A stretch of 64,000 bases of DNA from Legionella nagasakiensis. Lineage in GTDB: Bacteria; Pseudomonadota; Gammaproteobacteria; Legionellales; Legionellaceae. Location of the stretch: assembly GCF_900639915.1 (NCBI RefSeq), contig NZ_CAAAID010000003.1, positions 62,001 to 126,000 of the forward strand. The letters are read 5' to 3'. How positions within the stretch are numbered: the stretch's first letter is position 1; each line of letters begins with the position of its first letter. Below are positions 33,839-43,397 of the stretch, one piece after another. A program made the position numbers and the translations under genes. Below the pieces are notes generated by a model. That model saw only the letters and a program-made list of their open reading frames with translations, did not search any database and was not told the DNA's origin.

Positions 33839-34966
33839 CTAAGGGATCTTATCAACGTCTTGATTGTTCTGAATTGTGATTTGTTTTAAGAAATGTTCAC
33901 CTTGTTCTTTGTCGCTAACCGATAATTTTGATTCCAAACGCTTTAAATCTTTTTTAGCTTGTTCGTTATGATTTTGAGCGGCCAATTTTAACCAGCCATA
34001 GGCTTTAATAGTATCTTTAGGAACCCCAAGACCCGCGGCGTATAAATAGCCAAGTTTTCCCTGAGCCATGGCATTGCCGTGTTCAGCCGATTTATGAAAC
34101 CAAAAAGCTGCTTTTTGATAATCTTTATCTAGTCCTGTTCCGGTTAATAATAATTGGCCAAGTTGCGCCTGGGCAAACGGATTGCCTTTTTGGGCAGACT
34201 CATAATACCAAAAGGCAGCTTTGTGAGCATCCCGTTTAACACCCAAACCATTTAAGTATTGATAAGCTAGATAAGCTTGGGCATTAATATGCCCTTGATT
34301 AGCTGCCTGCTGTAGCCAGTAGGTCGTGGCCTCTTGATTTGGAGGAATTCCATACTTGCCACTATATAATAATGCAAGACTGTATTGACCTTTTTCATCC
34401 CCTTGTATCGCTGCTTTTTCATACCAAAATAAGGCTTCATTTACGTCTTTTTCTGTTCCATAGCCCATCATATACTGGTATCCAAGATTCACTTGCGCTT
34501 TGCTGTATCCTTGCATCGCCGATTTTTTAAACCATATAAAAGCGCGTTTTTCATCTTTATCTGTGCCTTCTCCTATTGCATACATCAAGCCGACATTGCG
34601 TTGCGCAATTTCATTGCCCTGTTTTGCTGCTTTTAAATACCAGGAAAATGCCTGTTTATAATCCTTGGGCACACCATGCCCCGCATCATACAAAAAACCT
34701 AGACTCAATTGTGCCAATGCATTCTTTTTCTCGGCTGATTTTCGATACCAATCTAATGCATTTTTTATGTCTTTATTAACACCCAACCCATATTGATACA
34801 TGCGACCAATTAAATACATCGCCTCTTCATTACCTTGTTTGGCTGAAATAATTAACTGTTGGTATGCTGTAGGATAATCACCGTTTTCATAAGCAGAAAA
34901 TCCAATGAAATCATCTGCAAAAGCAGTGTTTATAACAAGACAGAGCGCGAGCAGAATAGGACGCAT
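33839..34966 (-). CDS. Secreted Sel1-repeat protein
   Basis: Signal peptide MRPILLALCLVINTAFA, then one half repeat and eight Sel1-like repeats of 36 residues (each with the pattern AxxxLGxxYxxGxGVxKDxxKAxxWYxKAAxQG), then a charged tail ending NNQDVDKIP. Sel1 solenoids mediate protein-protein contact; Legionella LpnE, EnhC and LidL use them in host entry and vacuole trafficking. Start at the ATG with CGGAG five bases before it; a GTG two codons upstream has no ribosome-site spacing. It converges with lspK. No catalytic domain is visible, so the role is inferred as a scaffold, periplasmic or exported. Confidence 0.88.
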   Translation of the reverse strand: MRPILLALCLVINTAFADDFIGFSAYENGDYPTAYQQLIISAKQGNEEAMYLIGRMYQYGLGVNKDIKNALDWYRKSAEKKNALAQLSLGFLYDAGHGVPKDYKQAFSWYLKAAKQGNEIAQRNVGLMYAIGEGTDKDEKRAFIWFKKSAMQGYSKAQVNLGYQYMMGYGTEKDVNEALFWYEKAAIQGDEKGQYSLALLYSGKYGIPPNQEATTYWLQQAANQGHINAQAYLAYQYLNGLGVKRDAHKAAFWYYESAQKGNPFAQAQLGQLLLTGTGLDKDYQKAAFWFHKSAEHGNAMAQGKLGYLYAAGLGVPKDTIKAYGWLKLAAQNHNEQAKKDLKRLESKLSVSDKEQGEHFLKQITIQNNQDVDKIP

Positions 34967-35053
34967 GTCCACTCCGAAAATAATCCCTTATTCTTTAGAG
35001 TAGAATATCCAATCAATAAATCAAACTTTTAAACATCTTGTTCTCTGTGAAAT

Positions 35054-36259
35054 TTAAGCCATTTTATCCTGTAATTGGGGCAGAACCGATTTGGGTAATA
35101 GCAACCAATAATACCCTTTGTTTTTCATATGACCGGCAATGTAAATCGCTTCTTCTCCCATTCCCCAATAAACATCCCCGCGCACTGGGCCACGAATTGC
35201 GCCACCAGTGTCTTGTGCAATCATAAGCCTTTGTAGAGGTAGGTGTTTTTTTTCCTTATCTGGCCGCGTGGTACTTAACCAGATCGGAGTCCCCATTGGA
35301 ACCCATTGGCGATCCACCGCCAATGAATAACCTGACGTTAAAGCTACGCCTTGTGATCCTAATGCTTCTTCACGCGGTAATGTATGAAAAAATACAAAAG
35401 ATTGATTTTGGTTTAATACAAAATCAACTTGTTTGGGATGCGTTTTAAAATACTTGCGAATGCGTTGCATCGATGCCGTATCTTTCGTCATGACTCCTTT
35501 ATCGATTAATACACGGGCAATCGACGTATAGGGTCTGCCATTCTCACCAGCATACCCTAAAAATAATTTTGTTCCATCAAGCAGTTCAATACCACCGGAA
35601 CCCTCGATTTCCAGAAATTGATGATCGACCCGGTTAGCAATCCACGCGAGTACCGGCGCCTCTTTCTCAATGGCGCCTTCTGCGATTTGTTTGCTGGTAT
35701 AATAAGGAACTAATTCGTTTCCTTGCAGTCGTCCAATAATCTTTCGATGATGTTTTAGTTCAGGATAAAACCGCCCTAAATCAACCGTAATTAGATTCTT
35801 GGGAAGACCATAAACAGGCGTATTATATTCTTTTGTTTTCGTCAAACTTCCCCGCACCATAGGCATATAGTAACCGGTAAACAACCCTTGAACAGGTTGT
35901 TCTTCATAAAAAGCAACGGGAGTAAACCATGTTTCAAAAAATGCTCTGACTTCTTTTTCTGAACCACCATCCATTTTTAATGAGGCTTGACAAATAGGAT
36001 GCCAGTCTTTTGCTTTTACCTCGATGTATTTACTGCCAACGCTTTTCTCAGGTTTTTGTTTTAAAAAGATCTTACAGGACTTTTGAAAAGTAAGAAATGA
36101 AGCGCTTGGGTCATCTCTTCCCCATCCAGGCAAATCGGTAAAAGCCAATTGTTTTAGATGAAGCGCTTGCGCAGGCGGAGGTTTTTTCCATAAAAAAAAT
36201 AGAGCCGCAAGAACTATCAGAATGATAAAAATCAGAATAAGAAATAATTTTGCTTTCAT
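35054..36259 (-). CDS. mltA: Membrane-bound lytic murein transglycosylase A
   Basis: Peptidoglycan-cleaving enzyme forming 1,6-anhydromuropeptides. N-terminal anchor MKAKLFLILIFIILIVLAAL without a lipobox, so it is held by a membrane helix rather than as the lipoprotein seen in E. coli. MltA domain: VQGLFTGYYMPMVRGSLTKT, VYGLPKNLITVDLGRFYPEL, IEGSGGIELLDGTKLFLGYA. The catalytic 3D domain is RLMIAQDTGGAIRGPVRGDV then YWGMGEEA, whose aspartate after Q is the proton donor. 401 residues. Confidence 0.95.
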   Translation of the reverse strand: MKAKLFLILIFIILIVLAALFFLWKKPPPAQALHLKQLAFTDLPGWGRDDPSASFLTFQKSCKIFLKQKPEKSVGSKYIEVKAKDWHPICQASLKMDGGSEKEVRAFFETWFTPVAFYEEQPVQGLFTGYYMPMVRGSLTKTKEYNTPVYGLPKNLITVDLGRFYPELKHHRKIIGRLQGNELVPYYTSKQIAEGAIEKEAPVLAWIANRVDHQFLEIEGSGGIELLDGTKLFLGYAGENGRPYTSIARVLIDKGVMTKDTASMQRIRKYFKTHPKQVDFVLNQNQSFVFFHTLPREEALGSQGVALTSGYSLAVDRQWVPMGTPIWLSTTRPDKEKKHLPLQRLMIAQDTGGAIRGPVRGDVYWGMGEEAIYIAGHMKNKGYYWLLLPKSVLPQLQDKMA

Positions 36260-36414
36260 AACTGAATAAAGTTTACACCAAATGAAATTTAATGCAACAG
36301 TATTGTATCCGCATTCCAGGTGAAACTTGATCTATAATTTAACGATGCACAATCTAATATCACACATTTTCTGCTAAATGTTTACTTTATCAGATGCAAT
36401 AAAGGATTTACGCG

Positions 36415-36933
36415 ATGAAAAAGTATAATTTTTTTATTATCTTATCAATTATTTTAAGCATTTTGAGCATAAGGAGTTTTGCCATGAGCTTATCTTTTTC
36501 TAGTTCAGTTTTTGCACCAAATGCCAGAATTCCCTCGCAATATACTTGCGACGGTGCGGATGTTTCACCACCACTGACCTGGGGCAATCAGCCCAAGGGA
36601 ACAAAATCCTTTGCCTTAATTATGGACGACCCAGATGCACCAGGGGGCACTTGGGATCATTGGGTGTTGTTCAATATCCCTGCAGGTAAACTTGAATTAC
36701 CTGCCAATGCTGAAGTTCCTGATGGAGCTACCGCTGGTATAAACAGCTGGGGAAATACCAAGTATCAAGGTCCTTGTCCTCCAAGCGGAACTCATCGTTA
36801 TTATTTTAAGCTGTATGCGTTAGATACAATATTGACTTTAAATTCTGATGCAAATAAGCAAGACGTTATCAATGCCATGCGAGGTCATATTCTTACAGAA
36901 GACATTTTGATGGGACTTTATACTAAGCCATGA
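36415..36933 (+). CDS. YbhB/YbcL-type PEBP-family protein, secreted form
   Basis: Phosphatidylethanolamine-binding-protein fold (Raf-kinase-inhibitor-like). A 23-residue hydrophobic signal MKKYNFFIILSIILSILSIR precedes SFAMSLSFSSSVFAPNARIP. Ligand-site motifs are ALIMDDPDAPGGTWDHWVLF and GPCPPSGTHRYYFKLYALD. The ATG has AAAGGA upstream. Bacterial members have no settled function. It converges with the copper ATPase gene. Confidence 0.93.
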   Translation: MKKYNFFIILSIILSILSIRSFAMSLSFSSSVFAPNARIPSQYTCDGADVSPPLTWGNQPKGTKSFALIMDDPDAPGGTWDHWVLFNIPAGKLELPANAEVPDGATAGINSWGNTKYQGPCPPSGTHRYYFKLYALDTILTLNSDANKQDVINAMRGHILTEDILMGLYTKP

Positions 36934-37005
36934 ATTCCATATTCTGCGACAGGCTTATCCATTTGCTGCGGAAAGTGAGATAAAAATCCTAAGTGGTGGA
37001 TACAT

Positions 37006-39186
37006 TCATAATTTGACCCAACGCAACCGTAATGAATTAATAATGACCGAGACAGAACTCAGAGACATGGCCGCGGCAGCAATGATGGGACTTAAAAGTA
37101 ATCCAAAGAATGGGTATAACACCCCTGCCGCAATTGGAACGCCCAATGCATTATAAATAAACGCAAAAAATAGATTTTGTCGAATATTTCGCAATGTTGC
37201 ATGCGATAAATGCCACGCTCTAACAATGCCATTTAAATCACCATGCAGTAAAGTGATTCCAGCGCTTTCTATTGCCACATCCGTACCAGTGCCCATGGCA
37301 ATGCCAATATCAGCACGCGCAAGTGCTGGAGCATCGTTTACACCATCTCCAGCCATGGCCACAACCTGTTTTTTTTCTTTTAGTGTTTCTATCACATGAT
37401 GCTTATCTTCAGGCATAACCTCAGCTTTTACTTGTCGGATCCCGAGTTTATTGGCTACCGCTTCTGCGGTTTTCTGACTATCTCCTGTCAACATGACAAT
37501 GTCGATGCCTTGCTTCTGCAGCTCATGAATTGCTGTTTTTGTGGTGGATTTAATTGGATCTTCAATAACCAGGAGCGCTGCTAATTTATCATCTATGGCC
37601 ACAAACATGACCGAGGCCCCTTCGGAGCGCAACTCATCGGCACGACTTAGAAACGTATTGTCGTTTGCTAATTTTTCTTCCATCAGTTTGGCATTACCAA
37701 CTGCCACAGCATGTGAATCCACCAATCCTGTAACGCCTTTTCCTGTCGGGGCATTAAAATCAATCGCTTTAGAATAAGATAAGTTTTTTTCTTTAGCTGC
37801 CATAACAATAGCCTTGGCTAAAGGATGCTCGCTGTTACATTCTAAGGCAGCAGCTAGAGCCAATACGTCATCTTCATTAAAATCTGACGTTGTAACAATC
37901 TGAGTAAGTTTTGGCTTTCCTTCTGTTAATGTTCCAGTCTTATCGATGACTATCGTATCTACTTTTTCCATGCGCTCCAAAGCTTCTGCGTTTTTGATTA
38001 ACACACCATTTTTTGCGCCTTCTCCTACGCCAACCATCACAGACATAGGCGTAGCCAATCCCAATGCACAAGGACAGGCAATAATCAACACAGATACTCC
38101 AGCAATAAGACCATAAGTGAATGAAGGTTCAGGTCCTAATATTGCCCAAATAATAAAAGCAATGATCGCAATCAGCAGGACGAGCGGCACAAACCATCCA
38201 GAAACCTGATCAGCCAGACGTTGAATTGGAGCTCGACTGCGCTGAGCTTCACTGACCATTTGTACAATACGAGCAAGCATCGTGTCTTGACCAACATGAA
38301 GTGCTTTCATGACAAAGCTGCCCGTTTGATTGATTGTGCCGCCAATCACGGTCGACCCTTTGTTTTTCTCTACCGGCATCGGCTCCCCTGTCACCATCGA
38401 TTCATCGATATAGCTTTTGCCATCGATGATCTCCCCATCCACAGGAATTTTTTCCCCGGGACGCACACGCAACCGATTGCCTTCTTGCACTTCATTGAGC
38501 GGTATTTCTTCTTCATCTCCTTTTTCATCGATGCGATGAGCAATGGTAGGCACCAGCTTTAATAAAGAGCGAATAGCGCTTCCAGTTTGTTCGCGTGCTT
38601 TTAATTCCAAAACCTGGCCCAATAAGACCAGCGTTGTAATCATTGCAGCCGCTTCAAAATAAGTTGCCACCATCCCCTGTTCATCACGAAATGCATTGGG
38701 AAATAAAGCAGGAAATAATAAGGCAAATACACTGTAACCCCATGCGACACCAACACCGATAGAAATCAAAGTAAACATATTTAAATGTCTGGAGACAAAG
38801 GATACCCATGCACGCTGAAAAAATGGCCAGCCGCACCATAAGACCACCGGCGTTGCTAAAATCATTTGCAGCCACATTGAAACGCTTGTCGGCATCCTAT
38901 CGACAAAAAAAGGCGCGCCCATGTCTAAAATCCAAACAGGTAAACTTAAGAGAAGGGAAAGCCAAAACCTGAAACGCATGTCTTTGTATTCCGAACTTGT
39001 AGTTTGATCCGATGAAACCGTTTCCGGTTCTAAGCCCATCCCGCAAATTGGACAATTTCCTGGACTGGGTTGTCTAACGTTCGGATGCATTGGACAAACG
39101 TAGAAGATAGCATCCTCGTTTTTTGAAGCCACTGAATTTGTTTTTCCACGATGCTCGTGATGGTGAGTACAATGTTCATTTTTCAT
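37006..39186 (-). CDS. copA: Copper-translocating P1B-type ATPase
   Basis: Inner-membrane pump that exports Cu(I). The 726-residue protein starts with a His-rich stretch ([10 protein letters not shown]) and a heavy-metal-binding domain [20 protein letters not shown] (C31 and C45-x-x-C48) in place of the classic GMTCxxC HMA domains. CPC is at 371-373 in the ion-channel helix, TGEP at 266-269, the phosphorylated D415 in [10 protein letters not shown]454-P455 in SEHPLAKA and the hinge [20 protein letters not shown]. The copper-specific [10 protein letters not shown] in helix 7 and [15 protein letters not shown] in helix 8 support copper. It follows a 145-residue protein by 30 bp and is downstream of the cysteine-containing small ORF. 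Confidence 0.95.
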   Translation of the reverse strand: MKNEHCTHHHEHRGKTNSVASKNEDAIFYVCPMHPNVRQPSPGNCPICGMGLEPETVSSDQTTSSEYKDMRFRFWLSLLLSLPVWILDMGAPFFVDRMPTSVSMWLQMILATPVVLWCGWPFFQRAWVSFVSRHLNMFTLISIGVGVAWGYSVFALLFPALFPNAFRDEQGMVATYFEAAAMITTLVLLGQVLELKAREQTGSAIRSLLKLVPTIAHRIDEKGDEEEIPLNEVQEGNRLRVRPGEKIPVDGEIIDGKSYIDESMVTGEPMPVEKNKGSTVIGGTINQTGSFVMKALHVGQDTMLARIVQMVSEAQRSRAPIQRLADQVSGWFVPLVLLIAIIAFIIWAILGPEPSFTYGLIAGVSVLIIACPCALGLATPMSVMVGVGEGAKNGVLIKNAEALERMEKVDTIVIDKTGTLTEGKPKLTQIVTTSDFNEDDVLALAAALECNSEHPLAKAIVMAAKEKNLSYSKAIDFNAPTGKGVTGLVDSHAVAVGNAKLMEEKLANDNTFLSRADELRSEGASVMFVAIDDKLAALLVIEDPIKSTTKTAIHELQKQGIDIVMLTGDSQKTAEAVANKLGIRQVKAEVMPEDKHHVIETLKEKKQVVAMAGDGVNDAPALARADIGIAMGTGTDVAIESAGITLLHGDLNGIVRAWHLSHATLRNIRQNLFFAFIYNALGVPIAAGVLYPFFGLLLSPIIAAAAMSLSSVSVIINSLRLRWVKL

Positions 39187-39216
39187 GAGTCACTTATCCC
39201 TAAGTTGCCAATCAGG

Positions 39217-39654
39217 CTATGAATGCGCCAGGAAATTGGAGAAATATCGCAACACCCATTCTTCACTTAAATGCTCAAAACAATCATGCAAAAAATCAGC
39301 AAGTTCATCTGCCGATAACTCATGCTCAGCACCAGGTGTCTCAATATCGTGATGAACATATGCCCCAAAAAAACGGGTGCTGAAAGAATAATAATCTCTG
39401 GTATGCAAAATAAACACATGCCACATATCATCTAATAACAATAATGGTCCGAATAGATAAGTACGACGCTCACTAAGTTGCCGATGCACATTAAGCCATA
39501 ACCAAGCAAGCAAATCAGTAAACAATTGATTTGCTTGTTCTGGCGTTACATCAGAGTGATGATGGCAATAATATTGAATAACCTGCTGATTTTTATAGGC
39601 AAGTAATTCTGAGAGTTTAGGCAGTTGCATTAGCCGCAACAGGCTTTTCGCCAT
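39217..39654 (-). CDS. Conserved hypothetical protein cotranscribed with copA
   Basis: 145 residues, soluble, helical. The most striking block is LLLDDMWHVFILHTRDYYSF followed by FGAYVHHDIETPGAEHELSA, a WHxxI and HH pattern reminiscent of glycine-rich-domain-like (GRDP-type) proteins; this is a tentative likeness. Acidic helical tail. Its ATG lies inside the preceding small ORF in another frame and has no clear ribosome site of its own, so translation is probably coupled to that ORF. 30 bp upstream of copA. Role unknown; the histidines might bind metal. Confidence 0.72.
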   Translation of the reverse strand: MAKSLLRLMQLPKLSELLAYKNQQVIQYYCHHHSDVTPEQANQLFTDLLAWLWLNVHRQLSERRTYLFGPLLLLDDMWHVFILHTRDYYSFSTRFFGAYVHHDIETPGAEHELSADELADFLHDCFEHLSEEWVLRYFSNFLAHS

Positions 39655-39710
39655 GGTTTATTCTTTGTTATCCCACGAACAATGCGACAAATCATTTCTT
39701 CTCGAGTCAT
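39630..39710 (-). CDS. 26-residue cysteine-containing small ORF upstream of the copA operon
   Basis: A short frame begins at ATG 39710 with a perfect AGGAGG (39715-39720) five bases upstream. It encodes MTREEMICRIVRGITKN, continues to PWRKACCG and stops at 39630, overlapping the next gene by 25 bp in a different frame. It has three cysteines (C8, C24, C25) and several basic residues. A good promoter lies just upstream. Cysteine-bearing upstream ORFs before copper operons (CutF type in Bordetella) regulate copper-responsive translation, so a leader-peptide role is plausible. It may instead be a functional mini-protein. Confidence 0.6.
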   Translation of the reverse strand: MTREEMICRIVRGITKNKPWRKACCG

Positions 39711-39752
39711 AGCGCCTCCTGTTTTTGTATTAAGTCTCACTGAACGATTCAG

Positions 39753-39780
39753 ATTTTAGCCTTGTATAATTCATTGTCAA
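39753..39780 (-). promoter_or_regulatory. Sigma-70-type promoter of the small ORF-copA operon
   Basis: On the minus strand TTGACA (39775-39780), 16-nt spacer, TAAAAT (39753-39758). Start of transcription is expected near 39746, giving a leader of about 36 nt before the small ORF. The spacer is not the 19 nt of CueR/MerR-type promoters. Confidence 0.65.
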
Positions 39781-39807
39781 TACAGCGTCTGCATCATTCT
39801 ATCAGCG

Positions 39808-40992
39808 CTATAAAGCTTCAAAAATCGCTGCAGCCCCCATACCCGTACCAATACACATGGTTACCATACCATAACGGCCTTTTATGCGATGTAAACCATG
39901 TAATAATGTTGACGTACGTATCGCTCCTGTTGCTCCCAATGGATGACCAAGTGCAATAGCCCCCCCTAACGGGTTCACTTTATCACGAGGTAAATCTAAT
40001 TCTTTAATCACTGCCAAAGCCTGGGCAGCAAACGCTTCATTCAATTCGATCCAATCCAGCTTATCCAACGTCAATCCGGCTTTTTTCAAAGCAAGAGGTA
40101 TCGCATGCACTGGCCCTATCCCCATGATTTCAGGAGGTACACCAGCTACAGCAAAGCTCAACAAACGTCCCATTGGCGTTAAATGATATTCTTTTAAAGC
40201 ACTTTCATTGGCAAGTAAAGCAATGCCTGCTCCATCACTCATTTGAGAACTATTACCAGCCGTAATACTTCCTTTTGCTGCAAAAACCGGTTTTAACCGT
40301 GAAATAACTTCGTAAGATGTATCTGCCCTTGGTCCTTCATCATCACAAACCAGGCGTTTTTTATTTTTAATTTCTAAATGAGCTAAATCAGCCTGGCGCA
40401 CTGTAATTTCAATCGGACTAATCTCTTTTTTAAAATCCCCCCGCTGCTGGGCTGCAATGGCACGCTTATGACTTTCAGCCGCAAACTCATCTTGTTGCTC
40501 ACGCGAAATATTCCACCGCGTTGCCACAATTTCAGCGGTAATGCCCATACCATAAGCAATGGCGACATGTTCATTATTAAAAATAGCAGGATTTGCTGTG
40601 TATTTATTACCGCCCATAGGTACTTTAGACATGCTTTCAACCCCGCCGGCTAAAGCGAGCGCCATATCACCTTGGGCAATGGAAGCTGCCGCTGTTGCAA
40701 TGCTTTGTACCCCAGACGAACAAAAACGATTAATAGTCATTGCTGGAATGGATTGTGGTAAATCAGCAAGCAATGCCGCAATACGCGCTACATTCATGCC
40801 CTGCTCAGCTTCCGGCATTGCACAACCGATTACCACATCTCCTATTTTTTGCCAGTCCACATCGTCATGACGCTGCATGAGGCTTTTTATTGTATGCGTC
40901 AATAAATCATCCGGTAGCGTATCCTTAAATACGCCGCGTGGCGCTTTCCCAACGGGTGTACGTAACACATCAACCACATATACATTTGTCAT
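39808..40992 (-). CDS. fadA: Acetyl-CoA C-acyltransferase (thiolase)
   Basis: Last step of beta-oxidation: CoA-dependent cleavage of 3-ketoacyl-CoA. Acyl-enzyme Cys91 in INRFCSSGVQSIA; C-terminal GGAIALGHPLGATGAIRTST with the active-site His; second Cys in VTMCIGTGMGAA. 394 residues, typical. It is the last gene of a leftward four-gene unit, 15 bp after the FadN-like gene, so both act on the same acyl-CoA. The organisation suggests short- or medium-chain acyl-CoA handling linked to lysine breakdown or general fatty-acid use. Confidence 0.94.
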   Translation of the reverse strand: MTNVYVVDVLRTPVGKAPRGVFKDTLPDDLLTHTIKSLMQRHDDVDWQKIGDVVIGCAMPEAEQGMNVARIAALLADLPQSIPAMTINRFCSSGVQSIATAAASIAQGDMALALAGGVESMSKVPMGGNKYTANPAIFNNEHVAIAYGMGITAEIVATRWNISREQQDEFAAESHKRAIAAQQRGDFKKEISPIEITVRQADLAHLEIKNKKRLVCDDEGPRADTSYEVISRLKPVFAAKGSITAGNSSQMSDGAGIALLANESALKEYHLTPMGRLLSFAVAGVPPEIMGIGPVHAIPLALKKAGLTLDKLDWIELNEAFAAQALAVIKELDLPRDKVNPLGGAIALGHPLGATGAIRTSTLLHGLHRIKGRYGMVTMCIGTGMGAAAIFEAL

Positions 40993-41007
40993 AAATAAAT
41001 CTCCCTC

Positions 41008-43374
41008 TCAATTACGTAGTGGCTTGCCAGTTTCCAATACATGGCTGATTCTGGCTTGCGTTTTTTCCATGCCAGCCAGAGTCATAAACACCTGCTTTTC
41101 CAGATTTAATACCCAAGCCTCATCCACCCATTCGCCTTGATTGATGTCTCCTCCACATAATACAGCTGCCAGCTGATCTGCCAGGAAATAATCGTGTTGC
41201 GATATAAATCCACCTTCAAGCCAATTGACCAACCCAACCTGTAAACGTGCATGCCCTTCTCGGCCAGCCACCTTAAAACGAGCGGATAAAGGAGCTGTAT
41301 AATTTTGAGCTTGCATTGCTTTAATTTCAGCCAAAGCCGCGTACAACACTTCATTTTTATGCATCACCCAAGCATCTTTATTTTGCAGATATCCACGTTG
41401 TAAGGCGTCAGGAGCACTGCTTGCAACGTAGCCAGTTGCAATTTGTTCAAAATAGGGTTTTATAAAAATCATTAAATCCGCATCCGCTGCTTTCATGGCA
41501 GCAGCCATTGCCATTTCTTTGCAACCTCCCCCGGCAGGAATAAGGCCGACTCCAGCTTCTACCAATCCTGGATAAGATTCAAACCCAGCTATCACTCGGT
41601 CACAGTGCATCATCAATTCACAGCCACCACCCAATGCCCTTCCTCTCAATGCGGCAACTGTAGGAATGGATGTATACTTCAATCGCATGGCAAGTTGTTG
41701 AAATTGCTCGATCATCTTCTCCAGTGCATCCATTCGATTTATATGAATTAATTCGGCAACCCCACGCAAATCTGCACCTGAACTAAAATTAGTTTCATCA
41801 TGTTGGTACAGGATTAATCCTTCATATTGTCTTTCAGCAATCGTCAAGGCTTCACTTAAACCATCCAGTACAGCTTGTCCAATGGTATTAGCCTTGCTCT
41901 TAAAACTGACCACTGCAACATTGTCCTGAAGATGCCATAAGCGTACTCCGTCATTTTCATACACAGTTTCTGTATGAAAGCGAGGTTCGTTGATGACATG
42001 GTCGGGGAAAAATTGACGCTTATAAACAGGCAACTGACTACCGCCTGTAAAAAATTTATTCGCTGGAGAAAACGCACCTTCTTTCGTATAAAAATCTTTT
42101 AATTGTCCTAACCAGGATGGTAATCGAGCATCACTCAACGCATGACCAGACTCTATGGCCTGTTCAATATATTGTTTCATATCAACCACACCTGCTTCTT
42201 GCCAAGTTTCAAAAGGTCCACGCTTCCAGCCAAATCCCCAACGAATCGCCAAATCAACATCACGTACTGTGTTGGCAATTGTTTCTATGTGATAAGCACA
42301 ATAATGAAACAGATCACGAAAACAAGCCGTTAAAAAGCGCGCCTGCTTGTTATTGGAATGAAACAGTTTCTGCAAACGCTCTTGCGCGGGCAAATGCATC
42401 ATTTCTTTAATGTCATGATGTACTGCTCCGCTAATAGCCTGATATTGATCTTGTTTGACATCATACACTTCAATGGATTTACCATTTTTACGATAAATAC
42501 CTTGTCCTGATTTTTGCCCTAAATACCCCTTATTAATTAAATTGCTCAACCAATCAGGTAACTTAAAAAGAGGATACCAAGGATCATCAGTCAATTGTTG
42601 CTGCATGGTATGAACAACATGCGCCATAGTATCAAGTCCCACCACATCCATAGTACGAAACGTTGCTGATTTTGGACGTCCCAATAAAACACCCGTCAAT
42701 GCATCGACTTCATCCAATCCTAACCCCATTTCTACGGCATGATGCATGGCTGAAAGCAGTGAAAAAACACCAATGCGGTTTGCAATAAAATTAGGGGTGT
42801 CTTTAGCACGTACTACGCCTTTCCCTAAATAACGAGTTAACCAGGTTTCAAGATGATTTAATAAATTCTCATCCGTTGTTTCCGTTGCAATCAATTCAGC
42901 CAAATGCATGTAACGAGGCGGATTAAAAAAATGCACGCCACAAAAACGTTTCTTCTGATGCTCTGTGAGAGATTGACTTAATGCATTAACACTCAACCCC
43001 GAAGTATTACTCACAAGAATTGATTGGTCATTTAAAACTGGAGATATGCGTTGATATAATGCTTCTTTCCAATCTAAGCGCTCGGCAATCGCTTCAATAA
43101 TCAAATCACACTCGCTTAAATCCGCTAAATGATCTTCATAGTTTCTTGCTTGTAGTAAAGAGGCTGTGTGGGAGGTCGCTAAAGGAGACGGTCTTAATTT
43201 TGCTAAATGAGCGATGGCCTTCTCTACAATGTTATTGTGACGCCCTTCTTCTTTTGCAGACAAATCAAACAAGAGGGTCGAAAACCCCGCATTCACACAA
43301 TGAGCAGCTATTTGTGCGCCCATAACTCCAGCGCCGAGAACCGCAACTTTTTTTATAATAAATGGTTCTTGCAT
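41008..43374 (-). CDS. FadN-like 3-hydroxyacyl-CoA dehydrogenase/enoyl-CoA hydratase fusion
   Basis: Bifunctional beta-oxidation enzyme of 788 residues with the domain order dehydrogenase first, hydratase second, opposite to E. coli FadB but like Bacillus FadN. NAD site VAVLGAGVMGAQIAAHCVNA; HCDH signatures GVHFFNPPRYMHLAELI and DTPNFIANRIGVFSLL; a second HCDH C-terminal segment; then a crotonase domain with TNFSSGADLRGVAEL and ALGGGCELMMHCDRVIA followed by EAGVGLIPAGGG. It lies between an ALDH gene (24 bp) and a thiolase gene (16 bp). Confidence 0.93.
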   Translation of the reverse strand: MQEPFIIKKVAVLGAGVMGAQIAAHCVNAGFSTLLFDLSAKEEGRHNNIVEKAIAHLAKLRPSPLATSHTASLLQARNYEDHLADLSECDLIIEAIAERLDWKEALYQRISPVLNDQSILVSNTSGLSVNALSQSLTEHQKKRFCGVHFFNPPRYMHLAELIATETTDENLLNHLETWLTRYLGKGVVRAKDTPNFIANRIGVFSLLSAMHHAVEMGLGLDEVDALTGVLLGRPKSATFRTMDVVGLDTMAHVVHTMQQQLTDDPWYPLFKLPDWLSNLINKGYLGQKSGQGIYRKNGKSIEVYDVKQDQYQAISGAVHHDIKEMMHLPAQERLQKLFHSNNKQARFLTACFRDLFHYCAYHIETIANTVRDVDLAIRWGFGWKRGPFETWQEAGVVDMKQYIEQAIESGHALSDARLPSWLGQLKDFYTKEGAFSPANKFFTGGSQLPVYKRQFFPDHVINEPRFHTETVYENDGVRLWHLQDNVAVVSFKSKANTIGQAVLDGLSEALTIAERQYEGLILYQHDETNFSSGADLRGVAELIHINRMDALEKMIEQFQQLAMRLKYTSIPTVAALRGRALGGGCELMMHCDRVIAGFESYPGLVEAGVGLIPAGGGCKEMAMAAAMKAADADLMIFIKPYFEQIATGYVASSAPDALQRGYLQNKDAWVMHKNEVLYAALAEIKAMQAQNYTAPLSARFKVAGREGHARLQVGLVNWLEGGFISQHDYFLADQLAAVLCGGDINQGEWVDEAWVLNLEKQVFMTLAGMEKTQARISHVLETGKPLRN

Positions 43375-43397
43375 AATGACTTCCTTTTTACTTTTTA

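Noticed and set aside
39630-39710. Frameshifted N-terminus of the 145-residue protein instead of a small ORF
   Set aside because: The small ORF has its own ATG, perfect ribosome site and stop, and the 145-residue frame starts at a natural ATG, so no frameshift is needed.
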